A DNA stretch of 21,795 nucleotides from an uncultured Collinsella sp. (GTDB lineage: Bacteria; Actinomycetota; Coriobacteriia; Coriobacteriales; Coriobacteriaceae). Made by a program: the position numbers and the translations under genes. The notes beneath the pieces were generated by a model that saw only the letters and a list, made by a program, of their open reading frames with translations, searched no databases and was not told the origin of the DNA. Of this stretch, positions 6,508 to 15,036 are shown one piece after another. The first letter of the stretch is position 1, and each line of letters starts with the position of its first letter. The DNA is taken from contig CATWVA010000028.1 of assembly GCA_958354105.1 (NCBI GenBank), positions 1 through 21,795 on the forward strand, read 5' to 3'.

Positions 6508-8436
6508 ATGCCGCGATTCCTTGTTGGCATAACACATCAGGTGTACCGTCACCGCGTCTTTGCTATCGCCGGCGCCATCACCGCGCTGTTCCTCATGCTT
6601 TTGGCGGTCTTGCCGGCGCTGTTTGCCTCCGACCCCAAGCTTTCCAACGCCGTGCCCGCCTATAGCGAGGTGTCCAAAGAGGTCGTGGATGCGCTCGTCC
6701 ACTCGAGCTCTCTCCCGCTGCTTGTCGCCGCAATTATATTTTCGATCTGGGGCGTATCGGTCTATCTGCGCTGTTTGGACTATGTGTTGCGCCGCCGCCT
6801 TGTTGCCGTCGCCACCATCTGCGCCCTCTGGATGATTGAGGTCATCCTCAAATACAAGTCGTTCACACCGGTTTACGCCACGATCCTGTGGTACCTGTAC
6901 TACGTGCCCATGACGCTCATTCCGCTGCTCTACCAGCTGTGCGGCCTGCGCCTCGCGGGCGTGGAACAGCACCGTATGGGGCGTCGCTATCGCAGCATCC
7001 TGTGGGTCGTGGCCATCCTACTTATCGGTTTTGTGCTCACCAACGATTTCCACCGGCAGGTATTCCACTTTGACCGTGCAAGCGACACCTGGAGCAACGA
7101 TTACACATATGGCTGGGGCTATTTCGCTGTCTTGGTGTGGACGGCCTTTAACTTCGCGGCCTTTTTTATCCTGGTGGGTCGGTCCTCGTCCTTTCGCATT
7201 CAGCGCTTTTCGGGCACGGCGGCGCTTGTTTTGTTGGGTGCTGCGTTCTTTGCCATCTCGTATGCTCTGCGTGTGCCCTGGGCATGGAGGCTCAACTTCT
7301 CGCTCGTCTATTGCGTCTTGTGCGTGGTGGCGATGGAAATCTGTCTCGATTGCGGTGTCATTCCGTCATATCACGACATCGCCGGCATCTTCGACACCTT
7401 GCCGCTCGACCTCAAAGTTCTAACGCGCGACCTGCAGGAAGTCTATGTCACGCCGGTGTCAAAGCCAATGCCGGTAGGCGTGCGTGAGGAGTTGCGGGTC
7501 CAAGAGCACGGGCACGCTCACGCCTTTGCCGTGGCGTCCGATCCCGATGTAATGTACCGTGCCTTTCCGCTGCTGGGCGGATCGGCCCTGCTTGCCCAAG
7601 ACGTGTCGGAACTTAACGAGCTTAACCGTGAACTGGCACATCGTCGTATGGAGCTGCAGCGCCAAAATGAGCTGCTCACGGCCGATTACGATCTTAAGAC
7701 GCATCTGGCAGATCAAGAGGCCGAGACCTTGCTGGTCCAAGACGTGGACCAGGCGCTTGCCCGTGCGTTCGATGAGATGTACGACCTGCTGAGCTCGCTG
7801 CCACCGTTGACCGACGAGGCGTCTTCGCGCGAGCGTTACCGCATGCTGCAGCGCGCCAAGATGCTCGTTGCCTATTGCAAGCGCAAAGGGTCGCTCACGT
7901 TGGCACAACACGGGAAGAGCGGTTTTGATCGCGACCGCATTCAGCTCATTGCCAATGAGCTCGCAAGCGACCTGCGCACCATCGATGTCGATTGCGCTTC
8001 GATTATCGCCATACGGCGCCCGATGCACGCCGGTACGGTAAGTGCCCTGTACGACTGCGTGTATGACTTTGCGTTTTTTGCCTACACCACCGACCATCCA
8101 GCGCTTATGTATCACTTGGGCGACCATGACCGGTGCAGTGTCGAGCTGCGCGCCACGCTTTTTTCCAACGATGATGAAGATCTTTCGCAGACGCCCGCTG
8201 CGCAAGAGCTCGAAAGCGCTCTGCAAGGGCGCAACGTGGCATACCGCCTTGAGGGCGAGTCCGGCCAGCTGCGCATGATCGTCTTGATGCCGAGGGCGGG
8301 TGAGTGCCGATGCAGATTTCGTTCATCCTTCCCCAAATCGTTGCGCTCGATGTTGTCTTTGCCCTGGCTGCGTGTCTGCAGACGATCCACGTCCCGCTCA
8401 TCGCATCGCGCCGCTCGTCCTATAACCGTAAGGTGA
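6508..8436 (+). CDS. Multi-TM sensor protein with degenerate histidine-kinase-like C-terminus
   Basis: About eight membrane segments (near 17-39, 70-88, 98-115, 122-149, 164-180, 203-224, 235-254, 262-282). These include NDFHRQVFHFD (180-190), which resembles the 7TM N-terminal region of some histidine kinases. A soluble part and a coiled coil (about 366-410) lead to a region shaped like DHp plus ATPase (about 415-596). It has no phospho-His motif, no N-box Asn (ALYDCVYDFAFFAY) and no glycine boxes, so I infer a pseudokinase. The last 45 residues are Arg/Ser-rich and overlap the next gene by 133 nt. They look like wrong-frame translation, and TGA at 8301-8303 is the likely ancestral stop. The ATG at 6508 sits close before the first TM; a longer reading starts at 6424 without an RBS. 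It probably modulates the kinase encoded next. Confidence 0.7.
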   Translation: MPRFLVGITHQVYRHRVFAIAGAITALFLMLLAVLPALFASDPKLSNAVPAYSEVSKEVVDALVHSSSLPLLVAAIIFSIWGVSVYLRCLDYVLRRRLVAVATICALWMIEVILKYKSFTPVYATILWYLYYVPMTLIPLLYQLCGLRLAGVEQHRMGRRYRSILWVVAILLIGFVLTNDFHRQVFHFDRASDTWSNDYTYGWGYFAVLVWTAFNFAAFFILVGRSSSFRIQRFSGTAALVLLGAAFFAISYALRVPWAWRLNFSLVYCVLCVVAMEICLDCGVIPSYHDIAGIFDTLPLDLKVLTRDLQEVYVTPVSKPMPVGVREELRVQEHGHAHAFAVASDPDVMYRAFPLLGGSALLAQDVSELNELNRELAHRRMELQRQNELLTADYDLKTHLADQEAETLLVQDVDQALARAFDEMYDLLSSLPPLTDEASSRERYRMLQRAKMLVAYCKRKGSLTLAQHGKSGFDRDRIQLIANELASDLRTIDVDCASIIAIRRPMHAGTVSALYDCVYDFAFFAYTTDHPALMYHLGDHDRCSVELRATLFSNDDEDLSQTPAAQELESALQGRNVAYRLEGESGQLRMIVLMPRAGECRCRFRSSFPKSLRSMLSLPWLRVCRRSTSRSSHRAARPITVR

Positions 8437-9803
8437 TTTGCGCCTACGAGGCGAGCCTTGTGCTTCACCTGATGATTTCGGCGCTCATCTTATTCGCGTC
8501 GTCTGGCTCGTATCTGGTGGCGCCGCTCAATGTTTGCGCCAGGGCAATGGGCGGAGTGCTGTGGCTCGATGCCGCGATCTTTGCCTACGGCGTGGTGCTT
8601 ATGGTGCACTATCGTCGCCCCGTCATGCTGGCCGAGCTGCTACTCATTGCCGCCGTGACACCGCCGGTGGTTTTTGCCATGGGCTCGGCGTGGGCCGTTG
8701 TCCTTATCGCAGAGGGAGCGTTCTTCCTGTTCCGCTCCATCGCGGCGCTCTTGATGGACGTCCGTAACCGCCAGGAAGATATCACTGCGTTCTCGACGAT
8801 TGAAACCATCAACGTGATTCCCGTGGGCATCCTGTATCTGGACTCGAGGGGCCGTCCACTGCTCATGAACCGCTGCATGCGTAAAAACCTGGTGGAGCTT
8901 CATATGCCCACCGACCTAGGCGATATGAGCGGTACATGGAACGACCTGCGCAAGCTCAGCATGCAAATGCCCGAAGGCGGTAAGAACCGCGTGCGGATCA
9001 ACCTGGACCGCTTTGGTGAGGCGCGTGCGGTGGTCGAGGTTTCTCCCGCCGAGATTCGCCTGTTTGTGTGCGATGGCGTTATGGTCTCGGGCCGTTCGTT
9101 CGAGCGCATAATCGGTCTGGATGTGACAGAGTATGCGCATGCGCATGACCGCCTGGCGCAGGCCAACCACCTGCTTGAGCTTGCGGGCCAAGAGCTCCAG
9201 GCCCAGATCGAAGAAGTCAAAAAGGTTGCTGGCAATGCGGCCTATCTGCGTATGCGCGCCCGCGTGCACGACGTGATCGGGCAGCGTCTGTCCATCCTCC
9301 ATCGCTATTTGGAGGAGGGGCGCTTGGACGACGAGTCGCTCGAGCAGATTGACCCGCTGCTGCGCTCAATCGCTGCCGATCTGCGCAGCGGGGGCGACAC
9401 CGAACCGGCAGAGCAACTGGGCGATATCGTCCATGCTTTTGGCCTGGTGAGCGTGCAGATCGATGTTGAGGGTGCGCTGCCTGAGGACGCGCGTGTCGCC
9501 GCTGCCTTTTTGCAGATTATCCGCGAGGCCTCGACCAACGCCACCAAGCATGCGCAGGCGCATCGGGTCCATGTGCGCTTGTGGCAGGAGAGGACGGATG
9601 CTGACGCCGTCGCGCACATGACGATTTCAAACGACGGGTCCCCGGCCCCCGTATCGTATCGCGAGGGAACGGGAATCCCAGGTATGAGGCATGTCGCGCA
9701 AGATCTGGGTGGCAGCCTAGAGGTCCACGCCACCCCGCCCTTTACGCTTACGGTATCCATTCCGCTTAACGCCAACGACACGTCCCAAAGGAGAAACTCA
9801 TGA
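8304..9803 (+). CDS. Membrane histidine kinase, NarL/DegS-like (HisKA_3-type)
   Basis: Sensor kinase of the family that pairs with LuxR-type regulators. The N-terminus has about five to six membrane segments (5-31, 49-66, 71-101, 107-126, 130-151), then a PAS-like region (about 163-275), a coiled coil (280-310), the dimerisation helix with the phospho-accepting His322 in RVHDVIGQRLS, and a HATPase domain. That domain has the N-box IIREASTNATKHA (Asn412), ISNDGSP (441-447) and GTGIPGMRHVAQDLGG (455-470). Numbering is from GTG 8304; ATG 8310 is an equally good start, both behind GAGGGCGGG. Its stop overlaps the regulator start by four bases (ATGA), so the two are translationally coupled. The signal sensed is unknown. 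Confidence 0.9.
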   Translation: MPMQISFILPQIVALDVVFALAACLQTIHVPLIASRRSSYNRKVICAYEASLVLHLMISALILFASSGSYLVAPLNVCARAMGGVLWLDAAIFAYGVVLMVHYRRPVMLAELLLIAAVTPPVVFAMGSAWAVVLIAEGAFFLFRSIAALLMDVRNRQEDITAFSTIETINVIPVGILYLDSRGRPLLMNRCMRKNLVELHMPTDLGDMSGTWNDLRKLSMQMPEGGKNRVRINLDRFGEARAVVEVSPAEIRLFVCDGVMVSGRSFERIIGLDVTEYAHAHDRLAQANHLLELAGQELQAQIEEVKKVAGNAAYLRMRARVHDVIGQRLSILHRYLEEGRLDDESLEQIDPLLRSIAADLRSGGDTEPAEQLGDIVHAFGLVSVQIDVEGALPEDARVAAAFLQIIREASTNATKHAQAHRVHVRLWQERTDADAVAHMTISNDGSPAPVSYREGTGIPGMRHVAQDLGGSLEVHATPPFTLTVSIPLNANDTSQRRNS

Positions 9804-10423
9804 TCCGCGTGTTAATTGTCGAAGATCAGGCCATCCTGCGCGAGAGCCTGGCGCGCTCCGTTGGCGACCAGCCCGATATGACCGTCGTTGCCGCGATCGC
9901 CGATGCCTCCGAGGCCTTGGGTGTCGCGCTCAAGGAGCGCCCGGACATGATACTGATGGACGTGTGCACCGAACACGATTCAAACGGCATCGTGGCGGCG
10001 GCACGCATCAAGGAGCAGCTGCCCGAGTGTCGCATCATTATCATGACAGGCATGCCCGAGATCACCTTTGTCGATCAGGCCCGCGAGGCGGGCGTCGATA
10101 GCTTTGTGTACAAGAACGTCGGTATCGACGAGCTGTTCGCCGTGATGCGCTCCACGTTGGCTGGCTACTGCACGTTTCCCAAGCCGCCCGAGAGCATTTT
10201 TTCGGGCACGGCAGCCCTCGACGATGTCGAGCTATCGATTTTGCGCCTTGCCTGCGAGGGCAAAAGTCGTCGCGAGATCGCGGCCGAGCTGTTTATGAGT
10301 GAGGGCACCATCAAGCGCCGCATCTCGGAGATCCTGAGCAAGACCGGCTACGACAACATCATGCGCCTGGCCGTGCATGCGGTGACCGAGGGTAGCATCG
10401 TTCCCAACATGGAGCGCCCGTAA
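9800..10423 (+). CDS. LuxR/NarL-family response regulator
   Basis: A DNA-binding regulator of 207 aa. The receiver domain (1-120) has the acidic pair Glu8/Asp9, phospho-accepting Asp54 in ILMDV, the switch Thr in IIMTGMPE and a Lys in SFVYKNVG. The HTH domain (about 140-200) reads LDDVELSILRLACEGKSRRE and SEGTIKRRISEILSKTG, the LuxR form. AAAGGAG inside the kinase's 3' end (9787-9793) serves as RBS, and the ATGA overlap ties it to the kinase. Target genes cannot be read from the window; no repeated site was recognised upstream of the operon. Confidence 0.95.
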   Translation: MIRVLIVEDQAILRESLARSVGDQPDMTVVAAIADASEALGVALKERPDMILMDVCTEHDSNGIVAAARIKEQLPECRIIIMTGMPEITFVDQAREAGVDSFVYKNVGIDELFAVMRSTLAGYCTFPKPPESIFSGTAALDDVELSILRLACEGKSRREIAAELFMSEGTIKRRISEILSKTGYDNIMRLAVHAVTEGSIVPNMERP

Positions 10424-10459
10424 TCGACGCGCTCACCCGTGTTCCGGCACCGCAAGGAT

Positions 10460-10500
10460 AGGCCGCCCACCGTTTCGCATCTAAAAACGGCGGGCGGCCT
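10460..10500 (+). terminator. Terminator of the signalling operon
   Basis: Stem 10460-10475 with 10485-10500, one mismatch in 16 pairs, GC core GGCCGCCC. It is followed only by GCTTGTATG, so the T-run is weak. It lies 37 nt after the regulator stop. Confidence 0.75.
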
Positions 10501-10533
10501 GCTTGTATGGGCAGTGCTGTCGGCATAAAGCGG

Positions 10534-10564
10534 CGGGGCCGCAGGATCATCTCCTGCGGCCCCG
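10534..10564 (-). terminator. Terminator of the lipoprotein gene
   Basis: A perfect 13-bp stem (CGGGGCCGCAGGA at 10534-10546 with 10552-10564) has a 5-nt loop. It lies 50 nt past the stop of the minus-strand lipoprotein gene and is followed, on that strand, by CCGCTTTAT. Together with the previous hairpin it separates two converging units. Confidence 0.7.
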
Positions 10565-10614
10565 TCTGGTGTGCGCGGATGTGTCCGCCAATCCGCGGCT
10601 GTCGTGGTCTACCG

Positions 10615-11457
10615 CTACGCGATGGTTGCGCTGTAGGAGGCGACGTCCTCGTAGGAATCGGTCAGGTAGGCGTCGATGCCGATGGTCGTGTTGACCAGGT
10701 CGTCAAGGCTGTCAAGCTCGCCGCTCGAGAACGTGAATTCCTCGGTGGCGTTGGTGCCGGGCATCAGGTGAGCCGAGAACCAGGGTTCCTTCATGGTGCC
10801 GTTGACGTTGGTCTTGCCGGAAGGAGCGTAGAAGGTCAGGTCCTTGTCGCTCTTGTTGGTGATGTTGACGACAAAACCGATGTCGCCCCACTCGTCCTTG
10901 AACTTCTCGGTGATGGTGATGGTGCACAGGTCGTCATCGGCAACGGTGACGGCGGGGGAGATTTCAATCTTCTGGACGTCGTCGTCTTCGACGGCCTCGT
11001 CGATCTCTTCTTCCTTCTCGGCCGCCTCGCGATCCTTCTTCACCGTGCCGGACAGGTCCTTGTCGGACTTGGTAAAGACAAGATTGCCGTCATCCTCTTC
11101 GAGGATGAGCTTGCCGTCCTTGAGCTTCATGTCATGCGACTCGTCTTCGGCGGTGATGGTTACGGTGGTGGCGTCCTTTGCCTCCCATTTCAGGTCGACG
11201 ACTTCAAGGAACAGGTCGAGGGCACCTGTACCGTCCTCATCGAGAATCAGGACGCAGTGCACACCCCAATCCTCGAGCATCTTCATGTACTCATCGGTCA
11301 GTTCTTCGCCCTCCAGGGTTCCACCCGAGAGTTCCCAGCTGCCGACGAAGTTGGCCTTGGGGTCTTTGCCGCCGCCGCTGCAGCCCGTCAGGGCAAAGGC
11401 GAGCGCAAGGACGCATGTCAGAAATGCGAGTACGGACTTTTTGAACGTTGTCTTCAT
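10615..11457 (-). CDS. Secreted lipoprotein with lipocalin-like and Ig-like regions
   Basis: A 280-aa lipoprotein. The N-terminus has two lysines, a hydrophobic stretch and the lipobox ALTGC with Cys26 as the lipidated residue. The first half (about 37-140, FVGSWELSGGTLEGEELTDE to LVFTKSD) resembles small lipocalin-like beta domains in Firmicutes and Actinobacteria lipoproteins. A highly acidic/lysine linker follows (about 145-175). The last 105 residues form a beta-rich domain (FVVNITNKSDKDLTFYAP) that looks like DUF5067/FxLYD-type Ig folds. I cannot assign a function. The start at 11457 is set by AAGGAGG five bases upstream and by the signal peptide; the reading frame extends further upstream without meaning. 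It is last in a minus-strand series after the SPFH gene, so a link to envelope stress is possible. Confidence 0.8.
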   Translation of the reverse strand: MKTTFKKSVLAFLTCVLALAFALTGCSGGGKDPKANFVGSWELSGGTLEGEELTDEYMKMLEDWGVHCVLILDEDGTGALDLFLEVVDLKWEAKDATTVTITAEDESHDMKLKDGKLILEEDDGNLVFTKSDKDLSGTVKKDREAAEKEEEIDEAVEDDDVQKIEISPAVTVADDDLCTITITEKFKDEWGDIGFVVNITNKSDKDLTFYAPSGKTNVNGTMKEPWFSAHLMPGTNATEEFTFSSGELDSLDDLVNTTIGIDAYLTDSYEDVASYSATIA

Positions 11458-11496
11458 TGTGTCCTCCTTTATCGAACGAAACCCATAGAAGCAAAT

Positions 11497-11518
11497 GCGG
11501 GGGTGGCGGATCCCCCGC
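11497..11518 (-). terminator. Weak hairpin between the SPFH gene and the lipoprotein gene
   Basis: GCGGGGG (11497-11503) pairs with CCCCCGC (11512-11518). On the minus strand it is followed by ATTTGCTTCT. It could reduce but probably not stop transcription into the lipoprotein gene. No clear separate promoter was found in 11458-11537. Confidence 0.4.
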
Positions 11519-11537
11519 CAATTACCAGATAGAGGGG

Positions 11538-12779
11538 CTAGGGCCTGGGCGTTCCGCAGTTGCTGCAGAACTTGCCGCCGTTTTCGCTGCCGCAGTTGGG
11601 GCAGAACCACTTGGCCGGTGCCGGGGCGGGTGCGGGACTGCCACACTCGGAGCAGAACTTGCCGGTGTTGGTGGCGCCGCAGCTGCAGGTCCATGTGCCG
11701 GCCGCGGGGGCAGCGGCAGGAGCCGGGGCGGGAGCGGGTGCCGGAGCCGGCTGCGGGGCGGCCTGCTGCTGTGCCTGGCCGGCGGCGAACAGCTGGCTGG
11801 CGTTCATGCCGCCCATGCCACCTGCCATGCCCATGCCCATAAAGCCTGCCATCGCGCCGTTGGGGTTGGCGGCTGCCGCGCGCATTGCGTCGCTCTGGGC
11901 GCTGGCAATGTTGGCTGCCGCCATGGTGGGATCGCGCATGACCGCGGCTTTCTGCAGATCCTTGATCATCTGCTCGTCCTCTTGTGAGGCGGCGATGGAG
12001 TTGACGCCAAAGCTCACAATCTCGACGCCGCGCAGGTCACGCCAATCGGCAGAGAGGACCTCGTTGAGCGCGCGGGCGAGCTCGGTGGTGTGGCCGGGGA
12101 TGGCGCTGTAGCGGATGCCCATTTCCGAGATCTTGGCAAAGGCGGGCTGCAGGGCGGTGAGCAGCTCGGACTTAAGCTGGCTGTCGATCTTGTCGCGCGT
12201 GTAGCTATCGGTCACGTTGCCGCACACGTTGGTGTAGAACAGCAGCGGGTTGGTGATGCGGTACGAGTACTCGCCGTTGCAGCGCACGGAGATGTCAACG
12301 TCCAGGCCAATGTTGTTATCGACCACGCGGAAGGGCACGGGCGAGGCGGTGCCGTACTTGTTGCCGATGATCTCCTTGGTGTTGATGAAGTAGACGCGCT
12401 GGTCCTTGCCCGCGTCGCCGCCAAAGGTAAAGCGGCTGCCGATATTGGCGAAGGTCTCCTTGATGGAATCGCCTAGGTTGCCGCTAAAGACGCTCGGCTC
12501 GCTGCCGGTATCGAAGACGAACTCACCGGGCTCCAGTGCGACTTCGATGATCTTGCCGTTTTGCACCACGAGCATGCCCTGGCCGTCGTTGACGGCGATG
12601 ACGGAGCCGTTGGAGATGACGTTGTCCTCGCCGCGCGTGTTGGAGCTGCGGCCACCGGTGCGTTTGCTGCCCTTGCAGGCCAAGACGTCAGCAGGCATCG
12701 ATTCGCAGTAGATAAATTCCTTCCACTGGTCGGCCATGACGCCGCCGGCAGCTCCCAATCCAGCTTTCAAGAGTCCCAT
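11538..12779 (-). CDS. SPFH-domain protein with two C-terminal zinc ribbons (YdjI-like)
   Basis: A 413-aa protein. Residues about 20-290 form the SPFH region known from B. subtilis YdjI and often labelled 'virion core protein'; signatures are DQWKEFIYCESMPADVLACK and FRVVDNNIGLDVDISVRCNGEY. An Ala/Met/Gly-rich stretch and a Pro-Ala linker (about 340-362) follow. Two zinc ribbons come last: Cys365/367/376/379 (CSCGATNTGKFCSECG) and Cys393/396/405/408 (CPNCGSENGGKFCSNCG). There is no membrane segment. In Bacillus, YdjI is brought to the membrane by partner zinc-finger/membrane proteins and recruits PspA; a similar role is inferred. AAAGGAAG precedes ATG 12779, and the gene lies 48 nt after the membrane zinc-ribbon gene, so they form one operon. 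Confidence 0.9.
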   Translation of the reverse strand: MGLLKAGLGAAGGVMADQWKEFIYCESMPADVLACKGSKRTGGRSSNTRGEDNVISNGSVIAVNDGQGMLVVQNGKIIEVALEPGEFVFDTGSEPSVFSGNLGDSIKETFANIGSRFTFGGDAGKDQRVYFINTKEIIGNKYGTASPVPFRVVDNNIGLDVDISVRCNGEYSYRITNPLLFYTNVCGNVTDSYTRDKIDSQLKSELLTALQPAFAKISEMGIRYSAIPGHTTELARALNEVLSADWRDLRGVEIVSFGVNSIAASQEDEQMIKDLQKAAVMRDPTMAAANIASAQSDAMRAAAANPNGAMAGFMGMGMAGGMGGMNASQLFAAGQAQQQAAPQPAPAPAPAPAPAAAPAAGTWTCSCGATNTGKFCSECGSPAPAPAPAKWFCPNCGSENGGKFCSNCGTPRP

Positions 12780-12827
12780 GGTGATCTTCCTTTCTCGTCA
12801 AAGGCCGGGTGGTATTGGTTGGATTGC

Positions 12828-14150
12828 TTAGTCGTCCTTGTCGTCTTTCATGACAACGGTGGTCTCGGTGTGGCTGAAGGTGTCGTGCTTCTCGGTCAGG
12901 TCGAGCTCGCCGCAGTACTCGTCGGCGTGGGTGGCCTCGTTGGCCGTCTTGAGCTGGCCTACCAGTAGCACGTCTCCGATAATCACGATGATCAGCGGCG
13001 CGATGATGTTGATGAGGATGCCCTCGATATCAAAGGCGAGGTAATCCGGATCGAAGGCGTTCTCGCCCATAAAGAGAATCTGGGAGAGGACAAATCCGAT
13101 CACAAAGAACAGCACCGAGGCGATGGCGAGCTTGGGCTTGGAGCAGGGGAGCTCGCCGACCAAGCGGCCGGTCTGGCCGTTCATGGCAAACAGGTAGCTC
13201 TTGCCGTTCCACGAGGTGGAGAGCATCCAGACGGGGAACAGGGCGTAGTCGCTGTCTTCCCAGGTGTAGTCGAGCTGCTTGCTTTCGACCGTGGCATCGT
13301 CGTATTCGTCGACGACAGTCTCGCGCAGGGCCGAGATCGTGCTTTCTTCCATACGGCGCTCGGCGCGCGCCTTGCAGGTCTCGCAGTCCTCGTCGTAACG
13401 GTTGGCGATGTAGCCGGGCATATATGCGACCGAGAACGGACGCAGCGCGTCGTAGTCAAACGGCTCGATGGCGTCCATGTGGCCGTCGGGCATCTTGGAC
13501 GATCCGTCGACGGGCACGCGCTTAAACGAGATATTGCCCTTGCGATAGGCATCGTAGTGGTCGGTGGTCGTGACGGTGCGGTCGGATTCCTCGGTCACGG
13601 TCTCGTTGGTCGCGTCAAAGTACACTTCGCCGTCAACGCGGGCACCGTAGAGCCAAAACGGCACGTAGACACCTTGGACCTCGTCGATGTGGTTGCCGGT
13701 GACAAAGCTCTTGGGCAGCAAGATTTTGCCCTTGTAGTGTTCCTTGAGTGCGGCCGTGACGTCGTCGCGCCCGAGCTTAAACGGAATCACCAGGTCGGGC
13801 GAGAAGTCGCCAGAGAGCTGGCCGGGCGCCACGGCGGAGTTGCCGCAGTACGGGCAGGTGGTGACGGCGACGGTGCCGTCGGACACGAGCTCGGCGCCGC
13901 ACGACGAGCAGATGTAGCCGGCGTTTTGGGCGAGCTCCTGCACCGCGTCGTCGGCAGCAGGTTTGGGAGCTGCGGCTGCGGCATCGGCTTTGGCATCTGC
14001 CTTGTCCTGGCGCTCGCGATAGAGGGCCTCGACTTCTTCGACTTCAAAGCGTGAGTCACAGTAGTCGCAGACAAGCTTTTGCTCGGCGCTGGCAAAATGC
14101 AGGGGACCACCGCAGGCAGGGCACTGATAGTTAACGCTCTCGAAGGCCAT
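12828..14150 (-). CDS. Membrane protein with two N-terminal zinc ribbons (YdjG/YdjH-like)
   Basis: A 440-aa protein with TFIIB-type zinc ribbons at Cys10/13/28/31 (CPACGG, CDYCDS) and Cys81/84/99/102 (CSSCGA, CPYCGN), separated by an Ala/Lys/Asp-rich helix (about 45-75). A long soluble region (110-335, VIPFKLGRDDVTAALKEHYK, VYVPFWLYGARVDGE) is followed by two membrane segments (341-360, 376-398) and an acidic tail ending in DDKDD. The layout fits the zinc-ribbon membrane proteins that accompany SPFH/YdjI proteins. The ribbons probably mediate protein contacts rather than DNA binding, given the membrane anchor (inference). AAAGGA is upstream of ATG 14150. It is 24 nt after the DUF4428 gene and co-directional. 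Confidence 0.85.
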   Translation of the reverse strand: MAFESVNYQCPACGGPLHFASAEQKLVCDYCDSRFEVEEVEALYRERQDKADAKADAAAAAPKPAADDAVQELAQNAGYICSSCGAELVSDGTVAVTTCPYCGNSAVAPGQLSGDFSPDLVIPFKLGRDDVTAALKEHYKGKILLPKSFVTGNHIDEVQGVYVPFWLYGARVDGEVYFDATNETVTEESDRTVTTTDHYDAYRKGNISFKRVPVDGSSKMPDGHMDAIEPFDYDALRPFSVAYMPGYIANRYDEDCETCKARAERRMEESTISALRETVVDEYDDATVESKQLDYTWEDSDYALFPVWMLSTSWNGKSYLFAMNGQTGRLVGELPCSKPKLAIASVLFFVIGFVLSQILFMGENAFDPDYLAFDIEGILINIIAPLIIVIIGDVLLVGQLKTANEATHADEYCGELDLTEKHDTFSHTETTVVMKDDKDD

Positions 14151-14174
14151 GATCGGTCCTTTCCGTGCCGGAGG

Positions 14175-14912
14175 CTATGCGCCGATGGCGCCGCCGCAGT
14201 ATTCGCAGCGCCCACTGGCATCGGGAATGGTGGTGGCTCCGCAGAAGGGGCAGGTCACCGCGGTCTTGGGGGCCTTGGCGGCCACGACGCTGTCGCGCGT
14301 CTCCTGGCGCAGCTGCACCAGCGCGTCGCGGACCTCGGTTGCCTGGCGCTTGGCCTCGCGGTATTCGATGGAGCCGCGCTGATTGATGGTGGAGTCGTTT
14401 ACGCGCAGGTTGATCTCGGTAAAGTACGGCGTGTTGACGTGAATGGTCAGATTAAAGTCGTAATCCAGGTCGTAGCGCGGCGGGTTGTAGCTCTCGCGCT
14501 CGCCGTCCTTGGTCTCGCGATAGATTTCGGTGCGATGCTCGTCGATATCCATATCGCAGCCGAGTACCTGCGAGAACTCGATGATGTCGGGATTGGCGTC
14601 GCGCCAGCGGCTCTGCGAGGTAATGATCAGCAGGCCCGCGTCCTCGTCGAGCATGATGTTGGTGCGCCCGGCAGAAAGCGTGCGCGTGGGGTTGAACGAC
14701 GCCAGGCGCTCGGCATTGGCCTCGCGGTAGGCGAGCTGCTCGCGGATATCGTCCGCGGTGCTGGAGCGATAGCCGTGAAAGTAGGGGGAGAGCTTGCCGA
14801 CGCACTCTTTGCACAGGTAGCCCTCGTTGATCTTGGTCTTGCCGAGAAGTCCCAGCTCGGTACCGCAGATCGCGCACTCTTTCTTCTCGAACATCTTGTC
14901 AAAGAAGCCCAT
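14175..14912 (-). CDS. DUF4428 zinc-ribbon protein
   Basis: A 245-aa soluble protein. The N-terminal DUF4428-type zinc ribbon has Cys13/16/34/37 (CAICGTELGLLGKTKI, CKECVGKL). The middle part (about 80-175, TNIMLDEDAGLLIITSQSRW, DYDFNLTIHVNTPYF) looks like a small PH-like or beta domain. A charged helix (about 180-212) leads to a second zinc ribbon with Cys221/224/236/239 (CPFCGATTIPDASGRCEYCGG). GGGAGG precedes ATG 14912. It is first of three closely spaced minus-strand genes, all with paired zinc ribbons, suggesting that the products work as one complex. The molecular function is unknown. Confidence 0.85.
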   Translation of the reverse strand: MGFFDKMFEKKECAICGTELGLLGKTKINEGYLCKECVGKLSPYFHGYRSSTADDIREQLAYREANAERLASFNPTRTLSAGRTNIMLDEDAGLLIITSQSRWRDANPDIIEFSQVLGCDMDIDEHRTEIYRETKDGERESYNPPRYDLDYDFNLTIHVNTPYFTEINLRVNDSTINQRGSIEYREAKRQATEVRDALVQLRQETRDSVVAAKAPKTAVTCPFCGATTIPDASGRCEYCGGAIGA

Positions 14913-15010
14913 GGCTGCCTCCCATCAACTGGTAGCGTGTGTCACTTTTGATGATGGGGGAGTGCGCAGCCTTTCACGATACCCAGACGGCTCAACGAGT
15001 CTCCACAACT

Positions 15011-15024
15011 GGGACACATGGCCC
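15011..15024. repeat. GGGACACATGGCCC motif plus GACTAGTC
   Basis: GGGACACATGGCCC then ATTTTT and GACTAGTC (15031-15038) resemble parts of the 6333-6386 region (GACTAGTC, GGGACATGTGGCCC), but in a different order. Stretch 14913-15010 holds nothing else I recognise. Confidence 0.5.
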
Positions 15025-15036
15025 ATTTTTGACTAG

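Noticed and set aside
10507..11532. 341-codon open frame on the plus strand
   Set aside because: Antisense of the lipoprotein gene. The minus frame has a signal peptide, lipobox and RBS.
11458..11694. Upstream extension of the lipoprotein frame
   Set aside because: It would place 79 Arg/Gln-rich residues before a good signal peptide and overlap the SPFH gene; the RBS at 11463-11469 fits the start at 11457.
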